Below, one piece after another: positions 47,101-62,100 of a DNA stretch of 64,000 nucleotides. Within the stretch, counting starts at the first letter, position 1, and each line of letters starts with the position of its first letter. The position numbers and the translations under genes are program-made. Below the pieces are notes generated by a model. It was not told the DNA's origin. It worked only from the letters and a program-made list of their open reading frames with translations, and ran no database searches. Origin of the DNA: Gordionus sp. m RMFG-2023 (lineage: Eukaryota; Nematomorpha; Gordioida; Chordodea; Parachordodidae); contig NC_088776.1 in the NCBI RefSeq assembly GCF_954871325.1, positions 14,880,052 to 14,944,051 of the forward strand, given 5' to 3'.

Positions 47101-50100
47101 ATTATCCTTATAAGTCAAAAAAAAACATCTTATAATGCTCATCAAGATCCTGGATAGATCTCTGATGGGGCCAGTTTTTTCCTTAGATCAACCGCGAGGT
47201 TAGGGTAAAGTTAAAAGGGTGGGGTAAGGTTAAAAGGGTGGGGTAAGGTTAAAAGGGTGGGTAAGGTAATTATTAAAAAATAATATAAATAAATTAGGGC
47301 ATTGTTTAGTATATGTTATACAAAGACGTGCTTTATTTTCATTAGTCATTATAAATATAACTTTATTTTCCATATATCGTCTTTAAATTGTTTTCAAATA
47401 GCGGATTGATTTAAGCATATCCGAAGAAGAAAAAATTGCAAGCGTCTCTAATCATTTAATAAAAGTCTAGACTAAACTATCTCCAATTTTTGTCTTAGCA
47501 TTTAATTTTGCTCTGATAAACAATGATTTCATTTATTCGATAAATATTTATTTTTAAATTATGTGAAGTTGGATTTTTTAAAAAACGGCGCAAGTTTTAA
47601 GAGCGGTTCATGACTATTAGAACCATGAGTAATGTTTTCATATCACCTAGGATTTAAAATGTCAGCATTCCACACAACTCGACCTACCCTAGTGAAGTTA
47701 CTTTCTACGTTGACTTTTGTAACATCTCCCCCCCCCCCAACCTAAATTTAGCATGCCGGTTATATTTTTATTAGTTAATTAGAAAGCAAGAATTTAATTT
47801 ACGTTCAGAATTTGTATGAATAAAAACTCTTTTTACACCGAGTCGCCATTCTGTCGCCCTTAAAATATTTGGTGGCTGGCGTTTGATATGCAGCGGCTCT
47901 ATAGTTTAATAAAATAATGTATAATATTTATTTATTTATCAAGAAATTTATGCAAATATATTTATAATTAAATTTAAAATCATCTTGCATATTATTTTAA
48001 TGTTTTAATAAAATAATATATTTTACAAAACTAAAAAAAAGTCGGCTGCCTATGCCTATATTATCTATATATTTCAAAGCAACACTACGCCTGTTTCAAT
48101 TTTTTTAAAATATATTATATCATTCATAGCTAATATTATTCATTATTATATGAGTAACAAAATCTGACCAACTGGTTATTAATCATGCATTTAGCTTCAT
48201 ATATTAATATTAAGCAGTGAACATTATTAAATTGACCACTGAAGAGCGTATCGTTCATATGCACCTTGTTAAGAGTACTTACTATTATAAAATGATTTTA
48301 GTAACTCATTCAGATTGAATATCGACATGGAAGAACGGGCTACTTACTACATAAGTGGTGGCTTGGTCTTCATTGCAGGGTTTTATTATGTAATAAGATT
48401 ATTTTTATTTATTGATTATCTAAATCAATTATCTAGAGTTTTATTTATATTTTAAAAGATTAAAAAAAATTATATATTATCTATTATTATAAAAAGAATT
48501 TAATAAATAATTAATTTTTAAAAAAAAATGATTAAATTATCAGTTTTACAGATGTTACATTACATATTTACGAAATCTATTCTATCAATTACATAAAATA
48601 TTTCTTTATATTGTTATAAAAAAGATATTATTCTAAAATCTAAACAACATGGCTAGATTGTTATAGGATTGCATCTAAACTCCATTTTTGATCGAAATTG
48701 AATTAGGGTCAAACTCAAAATCATTGGCTTTGAACTTTCCATAAAAGTTTCGGGAACAATAAATGCCATATTTTAGAGTAGGCTCAAAAATTCGATATTT
48801 TTTCATAATAATACCAATCGATTAAGAATAATATATTTTACTATTCATATGAATACGAATAGTAAATTATTCGATTCGTTCGAAAGAATTAAATACGAAT
48901 CGATTAATATTATTCGTATTTGAATGGGTTTATTTTTGAGAAGCCAGGGAATGGAACGGGGACATTATTTTTTTAAAAAAAATATTAAGAATACGTTTTC
49001 GAAGAGATGAATAGGGGGGGGGGGGGGTGCAGTAAATTATGGCTAGGAAAATCGATATAATATACCTAATACTATCTTTCGCATTATATCATTCACCTCA
49101 GCGGGTATATGTAGGTTTTAAATTATAATTTCTAACTTATTAAAGTGGAACAGTATTTCATACGATTCCTAGATGTCCTTCCCCCATAAGTATTTAATAA
49201 CAAGATTATGGGGTGCAGAAATTATATCTTATTTCAAAACATTTTATAAATCATATTGAGTTTTTTTCTAAAGATAATCAATAAATTCAAATTAATTTTA
49301 TCATTTCGCAATGGTGGAAATCGCAATTATATGTTAATTCGCAATTCAATTATCTTATTATATCCTATTTTTTGCATATCTAAATCTATCTATAATAGGA
49401 AAAGAAGTTATCCAAAGCGGAGAGGCAGCGATTCAGGGAGGAAGCGGAAATGCTCAAAAATTTGCAACATCCTAACATTGTCAGGTTTTACGATTATTGG
49501 GAAGTCCTCATGCCCAAGCGCAAATTCATTGTATTGGTTACCGAATTAATGACTTCAGGCACCCTAAAAACGTAATATTTTTTTTATTGTATAATCTTCT
49601 TTCCTTACCACTGCCGAATAAAATGATTAAATTGTTTTTTTTAAAGTCATGGATCGATATATTTTATAGATTATTAATCATTATTATCTTTTTTTCTTGT
49701 GCTACAGACGTCCATAAATTTTCTAATCAATTATTATGGTGTGGAAATATTGGAAAAAGATAGCTAGGCTATCTTAATTGCATTAACTTTTCATTGTATA
49801 TTATATTTGTAGATGCATTTCGCTTAAAATATTAATTTCTAAAATTTGCCCAAACAAAATCTCTTAAAATGCGAATAAATATTTTAAATCAAAATTTAAT
49901 GGCAGACATTAATATTACTATTTGTTTGGTATCATCTATCTATTATAAAACAAAAATTGAACCCAAATTATTTATTATCATTAAAAATTTAAATTTTGCA
50001 ATCTATTCACAAAAATAATAGCTGCGATATTGGCTCCCATTTTTTGTATATTTAATAGTAAAATTTACAATCCAAATAAACAACTACAAAAATACAATAA

Positions 50101-53100
50101 CAATAAATAATGGTATTGGTAATCATTATTTTAGTTTATTTTTATTTTGTGTTATTCCAAATAATACGATCAAATTTTATAAAATAAATATCTTAAATTT
50201 GATTTTGTTTTGACATGAAATAAATTTCTGGGCTCAAGATGGTTTGGAATGTGGGCGATAATAATCTCTTTTGAATTGGCCTAATAGATTGTCTCATAAT
50301 GAAGTCAAAATAAAAAGTGCTTTGCTAGAAGAGTTGCTTTAATAAGTATAAAATAAACGTTATCTACAGTTTTTGTTTTTATGACAACTTTCTATAACTG
50401 AAGCAAAGTGGATTAATATTTTTCATGTCATGATTTGCGAACTATTAAAAACGGCATTTTTATTTTATATATTTTATTTGAAAATAAAAAAAATGCGAAA
50501 AAGACGACAATCGAGATTTTATTATTTATTTAATATTTGACATCGTAAAATTTATATGGGTTATATAATTTATCCTGTCTGCCAAAATTAGTTATTAAAA
50601 TATATTGGTTATTTTTTTATTATTAAATGGTCCTATATCCTTGGCAGTAAGATAAGATGGCATAATTCATTGCATTTTTTTTCTTTATACGTAGATCTAT
50701 TTATAATTTTTATTTCACCAAAAAAAATCACCTTAACCTCGTTCATCATCCTATTTTTGTCTTTCTTTAGTTATTGGAAATTTGTATCATTATATTTTAT
50801 TCCTATAATGTCCCTTCTGTCCTCGGGGGCCTATTGTTCTCACGATGTTATCGTGATATAATGTCAATAAATTCTTCCCCATTTTTATAATTATTTTGTA
50901 AAATTTACTCCATTATCTTAAAAATATTATTTTATCGATAATAAAATCGAAACCTTTAGAATTATATAACATTTAAAAAAATAATTGTGTAATAAAATGC
51001 ATGTTAAATGATAAATATAGGGCAGAAAAGCTTATAAGTATAATAATAAAAATAATGATATCACAAAATTCTCAATTTTTATTGGAAAGCTTGTTTTCTA
51101 AGTGTTTCATATTACATTACTATAAATAATATAAATATGGTAAAAATGTTGTTAAAACGTTTTATGGGATTGGATGATCGCGAATAGTTGGCAAAATATT
51201 TTCTCTTTTACGAGTTCAGTTGTCTCGTTTTTTTAATATTAATTTTTATGTTTGAAGATGCAATTTGCTTTAAGGATAGTTTATAAATTATTATAGTATA
51301 AATACTACTAAAATCTATTTCATTATCATTCCCAAATAAATGAAAGTTTTTTAGAAATTTTATCTTATCTATACTTTTCGAATCCCAGGAAAAACTGCCG
51401 TTACCTCCCTTCCGAAAAAATTATTAATCAATCCTTGCCACACCTCACATATACAAGACCTTTGTACGGACCTCATAGATTCGGTCCAACTTGGAACAAT
51501 TAGACTTGACGGGCATTCTTTCATAACTCAGTTAGGCAGGGTGTTGATTACAAATTTTTCATTCGACAGGATTAGGATTTCGGCCAAACACCTAATTGTT
51601 TGGATTTAGTTACAAAATAAGACTTCGGATAGGAGTCGAATCTTTAAAAATTCTTTTGGACATGTAGGACGATTTTTTTCTGTCTGATCGGGTCGAGCCT
51701 AAAAACATAGGCCAGGCATAGTTCTATTATAGACTCAACTTACCCTAGACTAATACATCTATCTTTATAATTTTTGAAAAATCAACCAAAAACATTAAAT
51801 ATAAATCAGATACCTGCAGAGGTACCATTTGCACGGCCCGGCCTGGATTAATAAATTTTGGGTCCGGCCCGGATTTTTTTCTCAAAAATTTTTTACGTCC
51901 CGGCCCGGCTCGGGTTTAAAAATTTTAAGCCCGGCCCGGATAGTTGAAAAAAATTTTTTTGGGCCCGGCTCGGAATTTTTTAAAATTGTATTTGACCTGG
52001 TATATGCAAAAAATTCACCTATTTGGTATTTTATCATATTTTTCGGCGTGTATTATCATTTAATAATCAAGCTTATTAGCTAATTTTGTTAAACGGCTCG
52101 TTTTGAGCCGATTTTTAAAAACGGCACTCAATATCTTAGCCAGAAAAATATTGACTAAGCCTCGAAATTTCGATACTATGTGTCTAGACCTTTGCTCCTT
52201 CTATGAGCAAAATTTTCAGGCTTGCATAATATTTTTCTGCATAAAAAACGGAGTTAGCCGTTTTTAAAAATCGGCTCAAAACGAGCCGTTTAACAACATT
52301 ACTACATATTTTTATTTTTTTATTATTCTAAACAGATATTCAGTATATTACAAATTGATACTATAAAAAATTTGTGTAAATAATATTTTGAGAATATACT
52401 ATATTAATTGTATTTATAAAAAAAATAAAACTGATATTTTAATTAATAAAAAATAACATATTATTATATAATAATGTGTTTTATCCTTAGCGTATTTATT
52501 CCATGGTAGGAAAACTATAATTATATTATGTAATAGATACTATAAGTGTTAGCTAGTGTTAATTTTCACCAAACATTATATTCATAACTATATATAATCA
52601 TTATAACCATATCTAATTGACAAATATAATAATTCATGTTGTATAAATTTTTTAAAAAAATACGGCCCGGCCATTTAAAAAAAAATTTTTCAGGCCCAGC
52701 TTGAGTATATTTTAAAAATTTAAAATAAGGTCTCTGATATAAATAGACTAGAATTCCGCGGGGTCGACCCGAGCCCGGCCCATGAGAGATCATCAATAAA
52801 TTATCTCGAAACCAAAAATAATTATTAATATAGATTTACAAATTAAAATACAATACATTGAACTGGTTATTAGTGATTTTAGAGAGAAAAATATTAGCTC
52901 CTCGAGATTTCGCTAATAAATTCCCAAGCCTTTGCATCTATGAACAGAATCTAGCATTTTTCTGGATAAAATATTGAGTTAGCGTTTTTAAAAATAAGCT
53001 CAAATGGAGCGACTTTGCAGCACTACTGGTTATCATAAAGTTTCTTTTTACCAGCAGGCTCGGGCCAAATTTTTATATATCTTGCAAGATTCTAGCACAG

Positions 53101-56100
53101 ATATAGCTGGAAGACTTGTAATTTTATTTAATTCCCTGGAAGCAGTCATATTTTATTTTATAAAACTCTAAATTTTTTCACTATTTCTATTAATACTTTT
53201 TTCTTTTTAATATAAAATAAAACCATTTATCATAAATGTCATATTTTATAAATTTCCGCGATGAATATTATTTTTATAAATTATTATATTTATACTATGT
53301 TTATATGCATAAAAAAAATTAAACTATGATGTAAATTTTTTAAACTTATTTTATTAAAGTTCATGCGAAGTATTTTATTTAATAACTCGAAACTCACACG
53401 AGTTGATTAATTCTTATAATTGCGGTTAATAATAATTTAATTTTAAAATTTTATATCTATCTATTCATAAATATAAGATTATATTATCATATTTTTATTA
53501 ACAAATTAAAATTTTATCCATAATCCCTCCCTCTTCCTTCTTCTTCGTTTATTGCACAGAAACAGATATAAAATAATGTAAAATAAGTTGATTTATAAAT
53601 TATGTTTTTTTAACTTTTCATTGCCATCCATAAGATACATTTACTATTTCCTTTTCCTTTTTCTATTCCATATTCTATATGACCTTTATAGCTTTGCTAT
53701 AATTTTGTTTATATCTGAAATATAATTTATTATATCTGGCCACGACACCATTTAAATAATAAGTAAAAGAAAAAAATATTTTATATACATTATACAATAT
53801 TTATGTTCATTGATTAATAAAATAAATAAAAGCATTAAATCCCTTGTGCGATTATAATTATGTATAGTTTTAAAGTAATACAAATCTAACACTTGTATGT
53901 ATTTTAATAATACTACTATTACCTCTCGTATTTTAAATGTTAAGAAGTGTCCAGTCTAACATATCCTTTTATCGAGTTAAGAAATGTCCAGTCTAACATA
54001 TCCTATATAAGTTTAGTATTGGATTAACTCATTTATAATGCGCACAAATTGAGTTTCAAACACTGCGTTTCAAGCGCAAATAATGCATTCCAAATGACCT
54101 CGTGCAAATTGGTAAAATTAGAGTTTGGCGTTAGCAACCATTTTAAAAAACGCAAATAGGTTTGCTTTATCATTACTTTTTATTATTATTCGCTGTGTAA
54201 TATTATATAAAATGTAATATAAATATCTTACTTATATCCTAAAAAGGAATATTTAGAAATTAAAGAAATAAAAACGCAGACGATAATATGATTTTCAAAA
54301 GACAAATCCTTTTTTAGGAACTTATTTAAAATGTTGCGTTTGGTTTGAAACGCTCAATGTGTGCGCACTATTATATTTTCTTTAAACCCATTGCCACTTT
54401 TTAAACCAATATCTAAATTTTTTAAGATTCATGCGATGTCGAATTAGGTATTTTTCCTTATCATTTACGAATAATGTAAATAATTAGATTTAATTTCTTA
54501 TTTGATCAGCTTTAAAAAAAATATAGATCCTGTTGCGCCAATTATAATAAAATTTATTCTCAAATCTATTTCGTGTTTTTATTATTTTCACTTTACATAT
54601 TATGGTCTGAAAATTTTCGGGTAATGATATATCACGTTAGACCACTTGCTAAACAACGACCAAAATTTAATAAAATACGATAAGGCACATTAATTTTTTA
54701 ATATATATTTGACGGAATTACGTGGTAGAGTCCGATATACTATGTATCATTCTCCCAAGGACGGAACCACCAAATTGGCTTAAAAAACATGACCCTTGCT
54801 GGATTCGAGCCCACAACCTTCGAATTGGGAGACACTTACTGAACCGACTAGGTAGCATACGTTTCTCAAAATCATCAATTTTTTTTATATATAAGGATAC
54901 ACGCTATATAACATTTTAATAAAACACATAAAAAATTAACGCTACTCTAAATTTTCTTCGAAATCGATTTGTCATAATAAAAAATTCAGTAATTAATAAC
55001 TGGATTTTTGGCGCGCTTGCTCCAAATTGCTATTTTCATTTGCAAAAAATATGTCGTAGCAAATCTTTCTCTAGAACCATAAATTAGTTTTGAAATGTAG
55101 AGTTTGGAGATATGAGTCTACATTAATATATTGAAACATCTTATAAATGACCACGAGTTTGATTAGATTATTTTAAATAACAGTTTAGCTGGGGCGGACC
55201 GAACTGAAGTGTTCCAAAGAGATGATTATGCATTTATTTTATTTATAGGTTTTATCTTGCAAAAATAAACTGAAAATGTTTCTTTTTTCTTCTACCACCA
55301 ATTTTTTTTTACACGAAATGAATGATATTATTTTTATTTGTGAAACAAATTTTGGTATAAAATATGTGGTGTTTTCTCCCCCCCCCCCCTCCCGCCTTCA
55401 CTCATGGATTCATTGAACCTTCTATTTTAGAAATTTATATAATATATAATACATTTTATGTTATTTTTAGCCAAAAAAATTTGGTTTACGAAAAATGGTA
55501 TTAAAAAAATATATAAAACAAATTAATTTTAATTGTGTCTAGTACTTTTTTTTATTCCACATAAAATAAAATTTTCAAAATGTATCCTTGTTCTTTTGTA
55601 AATCTTCCTACTACTACCACATACAAAAAGTAATCTCATTTGTTTATCTTATATATAATAATTGATACAGTAAAAACCTCTATAATGTGGGTCGCTTACT
55701 CTTTTTTTTATAATCTTAGAACGGTGGTTTAGTTACCTCGCTGGAGAGGTCACTTTATAGAGGTTTCATGATATATAATAATTATTTATACATTTTATAT
55801 TTTTTATAAATAATTAAAAATATAATAAGATTTTATTTTATCGCAGACTGCTTTTTAAAAATTATAATTAAATTTAAAATGATTTTTTTTATTATCTCAA
55901 AAAAAATTAAAATCCCCTTCTATAATTTATTTTTTATTTAAATTCCCAATTTATGTTTGTTTGAGAATATTATATAATTTTTGTTTCTTTCTTCTTTCAA
56001 AAACCTAACATCATAGACATACATTAACTATAATACAAAATGTTGTTTTCTATCCTTTAAATTCTTATTTATGATGAGAAAGAATTTATATAATTCTATT

Positions 56101-59100
56101 TTTAAAATTTTTAGTTAAAATAGCAAATAAGAATAATATTAGAAAAAATAACAGATATGGGCAGGAAAGAAAATTTAATGAGTGTTTATTTTCAGGGCTG
56201 AATTCGAAGTCAAAATCGAAAAAAAGCTGTATCTGTCAGTCCATTTAGTTTAAGAAAAATCAAGAAATATAATATTTATGAGAAACTAATGATGCTTCAT
56301 CAAACTGGTTAATTGATTTAAAATTTATCTTTTTAAAAATCGGGACCATTTGGGGTCTTAATTTTTCGGCCCTCTTTCGATCGAATAATGTTTGCAAAGG
56401 AATGCAGAATTTTTAAATTTTTATGAAAGCCCGAAATTTCAAGACCTAGTAGAAACATTGTAAATTAATATTTCAGGAACTTGAAATCAAAACATTAAAG
56501 GCACAAAGATGTTATAGACAGGCTGTAACTAGTGAAGTTAAACGGCTCGAGTTGAGCCGATTTTTAAAAACAGCCAACTCAATATTTTACCTAGAAAAAT
56601 ATTACGCAAGCCTGAAGATTTTTCTTATAAATGTCATAAATGTTTGGACATGTATTAGTGATATCTCGAGGGTTAGGAAATATTTAAATATTAAGTAGAT
56701 AGCTATGTAAATACTCAATGAATATCTTTCAGCTATAATTTGGTTATTATCCCCCCCAACCGATTTTGGCTATAATACCCATTGAGCACCTTTCCTGCAT
56801 TATATTTTTCTGAATAAAACATTGAATTAGCTTTTTAAAAAATCGGCTTAAATCGAGCCGTTTATCAACATTAGTTTGCATAATTCGTTTGTGTTGGTTT
56901 AAATGGTAAGTATTATGTATTCTAAATTTTTAAAAGATAATAACAATAATATAGTTTTTTTTAAATTCTGAATCCACCAAACACGTAAACAAAAAAGTAA
57001 TTTGTAAAATTACTTATTTATATCATTTGCTTCGGGGAGTGCCAAAAGCATACTGAAAGCGAGTAAATATTATCATAAATAAAATAAAATAAAATAACAG
57101 ACTTATGAAATCGCCATATTTTTGAAATTATCCGAAAAATAATTCAGTTTGGTTTTTATAATGTTAGCCGACATTAATTTTAATTTTAAAAAGAGCGAAG
57201 AAAATTTATCAATTAGTATTTACTATATTAGAGAAAGTCTAAATCGTTATTTAAGTCACGAGATGCACTAATGATTACTGCGCATCTATTTAAAAAAATT
57301 AAATCAGTTTTCCGACGCAAAAATATAAATTTGTAAATTATTTAAAAAAAACGATAGACATGATCATAATATCCAATTTTTTTACACATGATTTAATAGA
57401 AATACTTTTGGCCGGACTAAGCTTTGCGCTTTTTTGACGCGCACCAATAAAAAGGTAGTATTTTTACAAAATGTGGGTATTCGCTCCATTTTTTAATTTG
57501 CTGCAAAGACAAGGCTAATATAGCGAATTTTTGGATTGTGCTCGCAAATTTTAATTAACTGAATTCGTGTTGATCAGTCTTAATAGAACAAATATGCCAA
57601 TGCGAAATTTAACAAAAGTTTCTATTTTTGAAAAACCGACAAATATTTGAGAACTATGAATTATTTTATTTATAAAAAATATAAATAAAGTTACATCAAG
57701 CGCTTTAAGAAACTCAACATAAAAGTCCTAAAGAATTGGTGCCGACAGATTCTGAAAGGGTTGAATTTTTTGCACACGCGGGATCCGCCCATAATTCACA
57801 GGGATCTTAAATGCGACAATATATTCATAACCGGCAACACTGGCTCTGTCAAGATTGGAGACCTAGGTCTGGCTACCCTCAAAAAATCATCCTTCGCTAA
57901 AAGCGTGATAGGTATAATACTTGTTATATAAATATTTCGATTTAAAAAATATATATCATCAGATTAAGTAGAATCAGGGCGTCTAACCAATATATAACTC
58001 TTCAGTTCCATTTCGGTTCAAAACGGCTTATTTCGGTTTCAGTTTTTTAAAATTGATATAGGTTCGTCCTAGTTTATAAATCTTCGTTCCTTTCGGTTTG
58101 TTCCGGATTTTTGCAAGTTTTGGATTTTAAAAATTAATCATATATATTATTTTTGTTAAGGCTGTGTTCAAAATCTTTTTCAAAAAATCTAAAAGTTACA
58201 AATTTTAATTAAGTCCGTATGTTAAATTTATAAAATTTTCTAGAATTATGTTTTGGACCTTGTTTCCAATAAAGTTTGTGAATTTAATTTTTTGATATTT
58301 AAGGCACAGTCTAACCCTAATAATCGAATAAAAAAATATTTAAAAAATAAAAACCAAACAAAAATTAAAGAAAATGAGCTGAACTTTTGTATTTTTTTTG
58401 TTATAAAACATGCACGAGAAATAACAAATTAAGTACCAAAGCAAAACATTAACCACTAAATTCGTACTAATTTTAAATACCAAATTTTAGTAATAACAAT
58501 AAAAATCGTATCAGGTTTACATGAAACATTACCTTAAGGGGGGGGGGGTGAATTTTTTTTATATCTAAACTTCAAAAAATTTGATGGAATTTGGGGAAAA
58601 TCGGGGTTTGTAATGAGGGTTTGCTAAGCCGAACTTGGGTTCGCGGTCTGATCATTTGTATCTAAAATAGATTATAGTGTTGTGATGATTTAATGAAACA
58701 TATTGACGATTAAATTAAAACTCATTCATATAAAATTATTTTATTTGCAAAAATAATTAAAATAACAAAAGGAGTAATAAAAGAATTTTCAATAATGCTT
58801 TTATATTTTAATTATTTTTGCAAAGATTATAATTTTATATGGATGGGTTTTAATTTAATCGTCAATATGTTTCATTAAATCATCACAACACTGTGTAAAG
58901 CTAACGAAAAGAAAAAGTTAAAAAAAACAAATCTTGTAAATTTCCATTTACTTAATTTAGAACGAATTATAATTGTTTAATAAAATATTTTGGGAGAGGG
59001 CTGATCCCAAGAATGCCACACCCAATTTTTTTTGGTTACGTGTTCCGATCATTTGTATCAAAAAATAGATTAGAGCTAACGAAAAGAAAGAGTTAAAAAA

Positions 59101-62100
59101 AGATTTGGAAGCAGCCTTGTAAATTTCCATTCACTTAATTTAGAACGAATTATAATTGTTTAATAAAATTTTGTAGTTTTAATTTTTTTCTGAAGTTAAA
59201 GTTTTATTCGCTGATATCAGCTAAAATTATTTGAACCCATTTTTTTTAAAAATACGAGTTCATAAATAAATATCTTGTTTACTTTTTTTTTCATTAATTT
59301 TAATCACGTATGCTAATAACTATATCATATATTCATATTGAATCATTGTGTAGTAGAGCTCCAAGCGTCGTTTTTTTAAAAGTTTATTTGCCAAATCGAA
59401 ATATGGTAAATTAACGATAAGCTAGAGCGATAAAAAATATTCAAATTATATTGTATATTAATTTACACGCTAGCCTAAATTTCTCCAAGAATACAAGAAT
59501 ACTATCTTATTAATAATTCCGAAAAGAAAAAATATTGAAAACAATTTAATTAATTATCGCTGAAATTTAATCTGTATTGCCCCCAAAAAATTTAAATAAA
59601 AAAACGTCTCACATTCCTTCATTAGATTTTTTTGAAAAAGTGGTTTGCTATATTAGCACAAGGCCTATTCAAATACGAATTGAATAATGAATTATTCATT
59701 AGATTCTTTAAACTAATCGTTATGATTGTTAAACGGCTCGATTTTTAAAAACTGCTAACCCAAGATTTTAACAAAAAAATGTTACGAAAGCCCGGAGATT
59801 TTATAGATGGCATAAAAGTTTAGACATATTAATGAAATATCAAGCTTGCATAATATTTTATGGCTAAAATATTGGGTTAGCCGTTTTTAAAAATCGAGCC
59901 GTTTAACAACCTTAGAATTATATTATTCACTATTTTTAATTATCTAATCGAATAAGAATAGCATATTTTTTTATTCGATTTATGTAGAAGAATCCAATGC
60001 AAATAAATCATTATTCGATTCGTATTCGCTTTTGAATAGGTCTAATTGGTACCATTTGTTGTAAAATGAAGTTATAAATTTATCAATATTACGTAGTTAT
60101 TTTATTATAGATAAACTAATTAATATTCATTTTTAGATAGGCTTCATGAAATTTAGTCATATAAATATGATGTATAATTAGTCAAGGTAATTATCTGAAT
60201 TACATTCATAATAAAAATTTATATTACAATTTTTTAAAATTTCTTTTAGGCACTCCTGAATTTATGGCTCCCGAGATGTACGAAGAACACTATGACGAAA
60301 GCGTAGACATATATGCTTTCGGTATGTGCGTGCTGGAGATGGCCACTGGCGAATATCCTTATTCAGAATGCCATAACGCAGCACAGATTTACAAGAGAGT
60401 AACCACAGTACGTAACCATACTATACCTTAATTATGTGAGATATAAATAGGGCAAAGATTTTTTCAAAAAGAAACATTGTAGTTGAGATTAAATACTGTC
60501 AAGATATATATAAAAAATTCATACTTGAATTCCAAAAAAGTACAAAGATTATAAGATTTGAGATTAAATTTAAAAAAATAATAATACAGGGGGTTAAACC
60601 CGTGGCTTTGGAGAAAGTCGAGCTTCCGGCCCTACGTGAAATAATCCAAGGTTGTATAGATGTTAAATGTGATAAGCGTTTCACTGCTAAAAGCTTGTTG
60701 AACCACGAACTTTTTATGGAGGATTACGGATTCAAGGTTAGATTGATTTGCGAATATGCGTTGTAATGGGATATGGAATCCATGGGGATTCGGAATCTCT
60801 CACTTAAATCGTTTACTGAGGGCAATTTTTAAATTTGTAAATTTTATTTGATCGGAAATGTATTTCCAGATGGCAGACAATTTTGACAAGTATTGTAAAC
60901 TATTCATGATTTATAATAATTATAGATTGTTCATATAAAATTTAAAAATAATACAAGTTTTTATGTCAAATTGTCTGAAATTCATTAACACGGGATATGT
61001 AATCCGCATGTTTAGAGTATTCATACAATTTTGCCATGTACCTTTGATATTTTTTTTATTATAACTTGAAAAAAAATCAATTATATTGTATAAGTTTAAG
61101 AGTAAACGGCAAAATTGTTAGAAATTTGTAATGAGATACTATGGATACTGGAATACATTACCGGTCAAATAGATTTTCCAAATGTACAATGAGTAATAAA
61201 TTTAAAATTGAGAATTTCATAATCCTCATCGAATCCCGTTACCACATATACACAAAGACAAGAGTTTATTTTATTAATATTTCATACTTTTAGAATTTTG
61301 AAAAATATATTATATTATGCGATAAAACTTTTTAAATTTATGGTTTCATAAAAGTCCTCTCTTTGGAGAAAAGTTTATTTTTATAACTAAGACCGTTTTG
61401 TTTTTCAAATGAATACATTTAACTAGTGCTGTAAACGTTTTCAAAAAAGAAACGAGTTACTCGTTACCATGTTAAAAAAAGAACGCGTGTTACTGCTATT
61501 CAGAAAGTAACGCGTTACTTGAAAAATTAAATATTATATACAAATATTTCTTATACACAATATAAATAAAATTATACAAAAAATATATTATATGAGATTT
61601 TTTTATAATAATTTTTTTTCCCTATATATAATATAAATAAGATTATAAAAGAATAATTTATTTGTTATAATAATTTTTTATTTATTTTTAACAACAAATG
61701 ATTTCCAAAATTTTGATCAGATAAACAAGACATATTTCGCTGTGCTACACACACACGTTCAACTGCCGCAGAGCATGGTTAAATAAAAATTTTAATTGGG
61801 GGAATTTATTAAAAATTTAGGAATGATCTTTATTTTGAAAAAAGCTAGATCTTCAATGGAATCTTCATTCAAATTTCCATCAAAATTCTTTTTATTTTTA
61901 TCAGGAAATAATCTGGTATGTGTGTTGTTTTTTAAAGGAATTAAAGTCTGTTTTTTCTTTGTCAAGATATTTTCTCGAACTCGAAATAAGTTCAAGCTTT
62001 CTGCCTTCGTTGGCTTATAATTTTATTCGGGCCAATCTAATCTAAGTAGCGGGTGAATATTGATGATAATATATATTCATCTTTATAGATGTGTTCGATT

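Noticed and set aside
49256-49763. Two open frames with ATG overlapping WNK exon 2
   Set aside because: Both are out of frame with the clear WNK exon 49399-49571.
51829-52083. 84-residue open frame rich in GPG/ARPG
   Set aside because: It is a translation of GC blocks in a MITE.
54760-54870. Functional tRNA gene
   Set aside because: A and B boxes are present but the anticodon stem and acceptor stem do not pair; a SINE fits better.
60499-60684. Minus-strand open frame
   Set aside because: It is antisense to WNK exon 5 and has no family resemblance.
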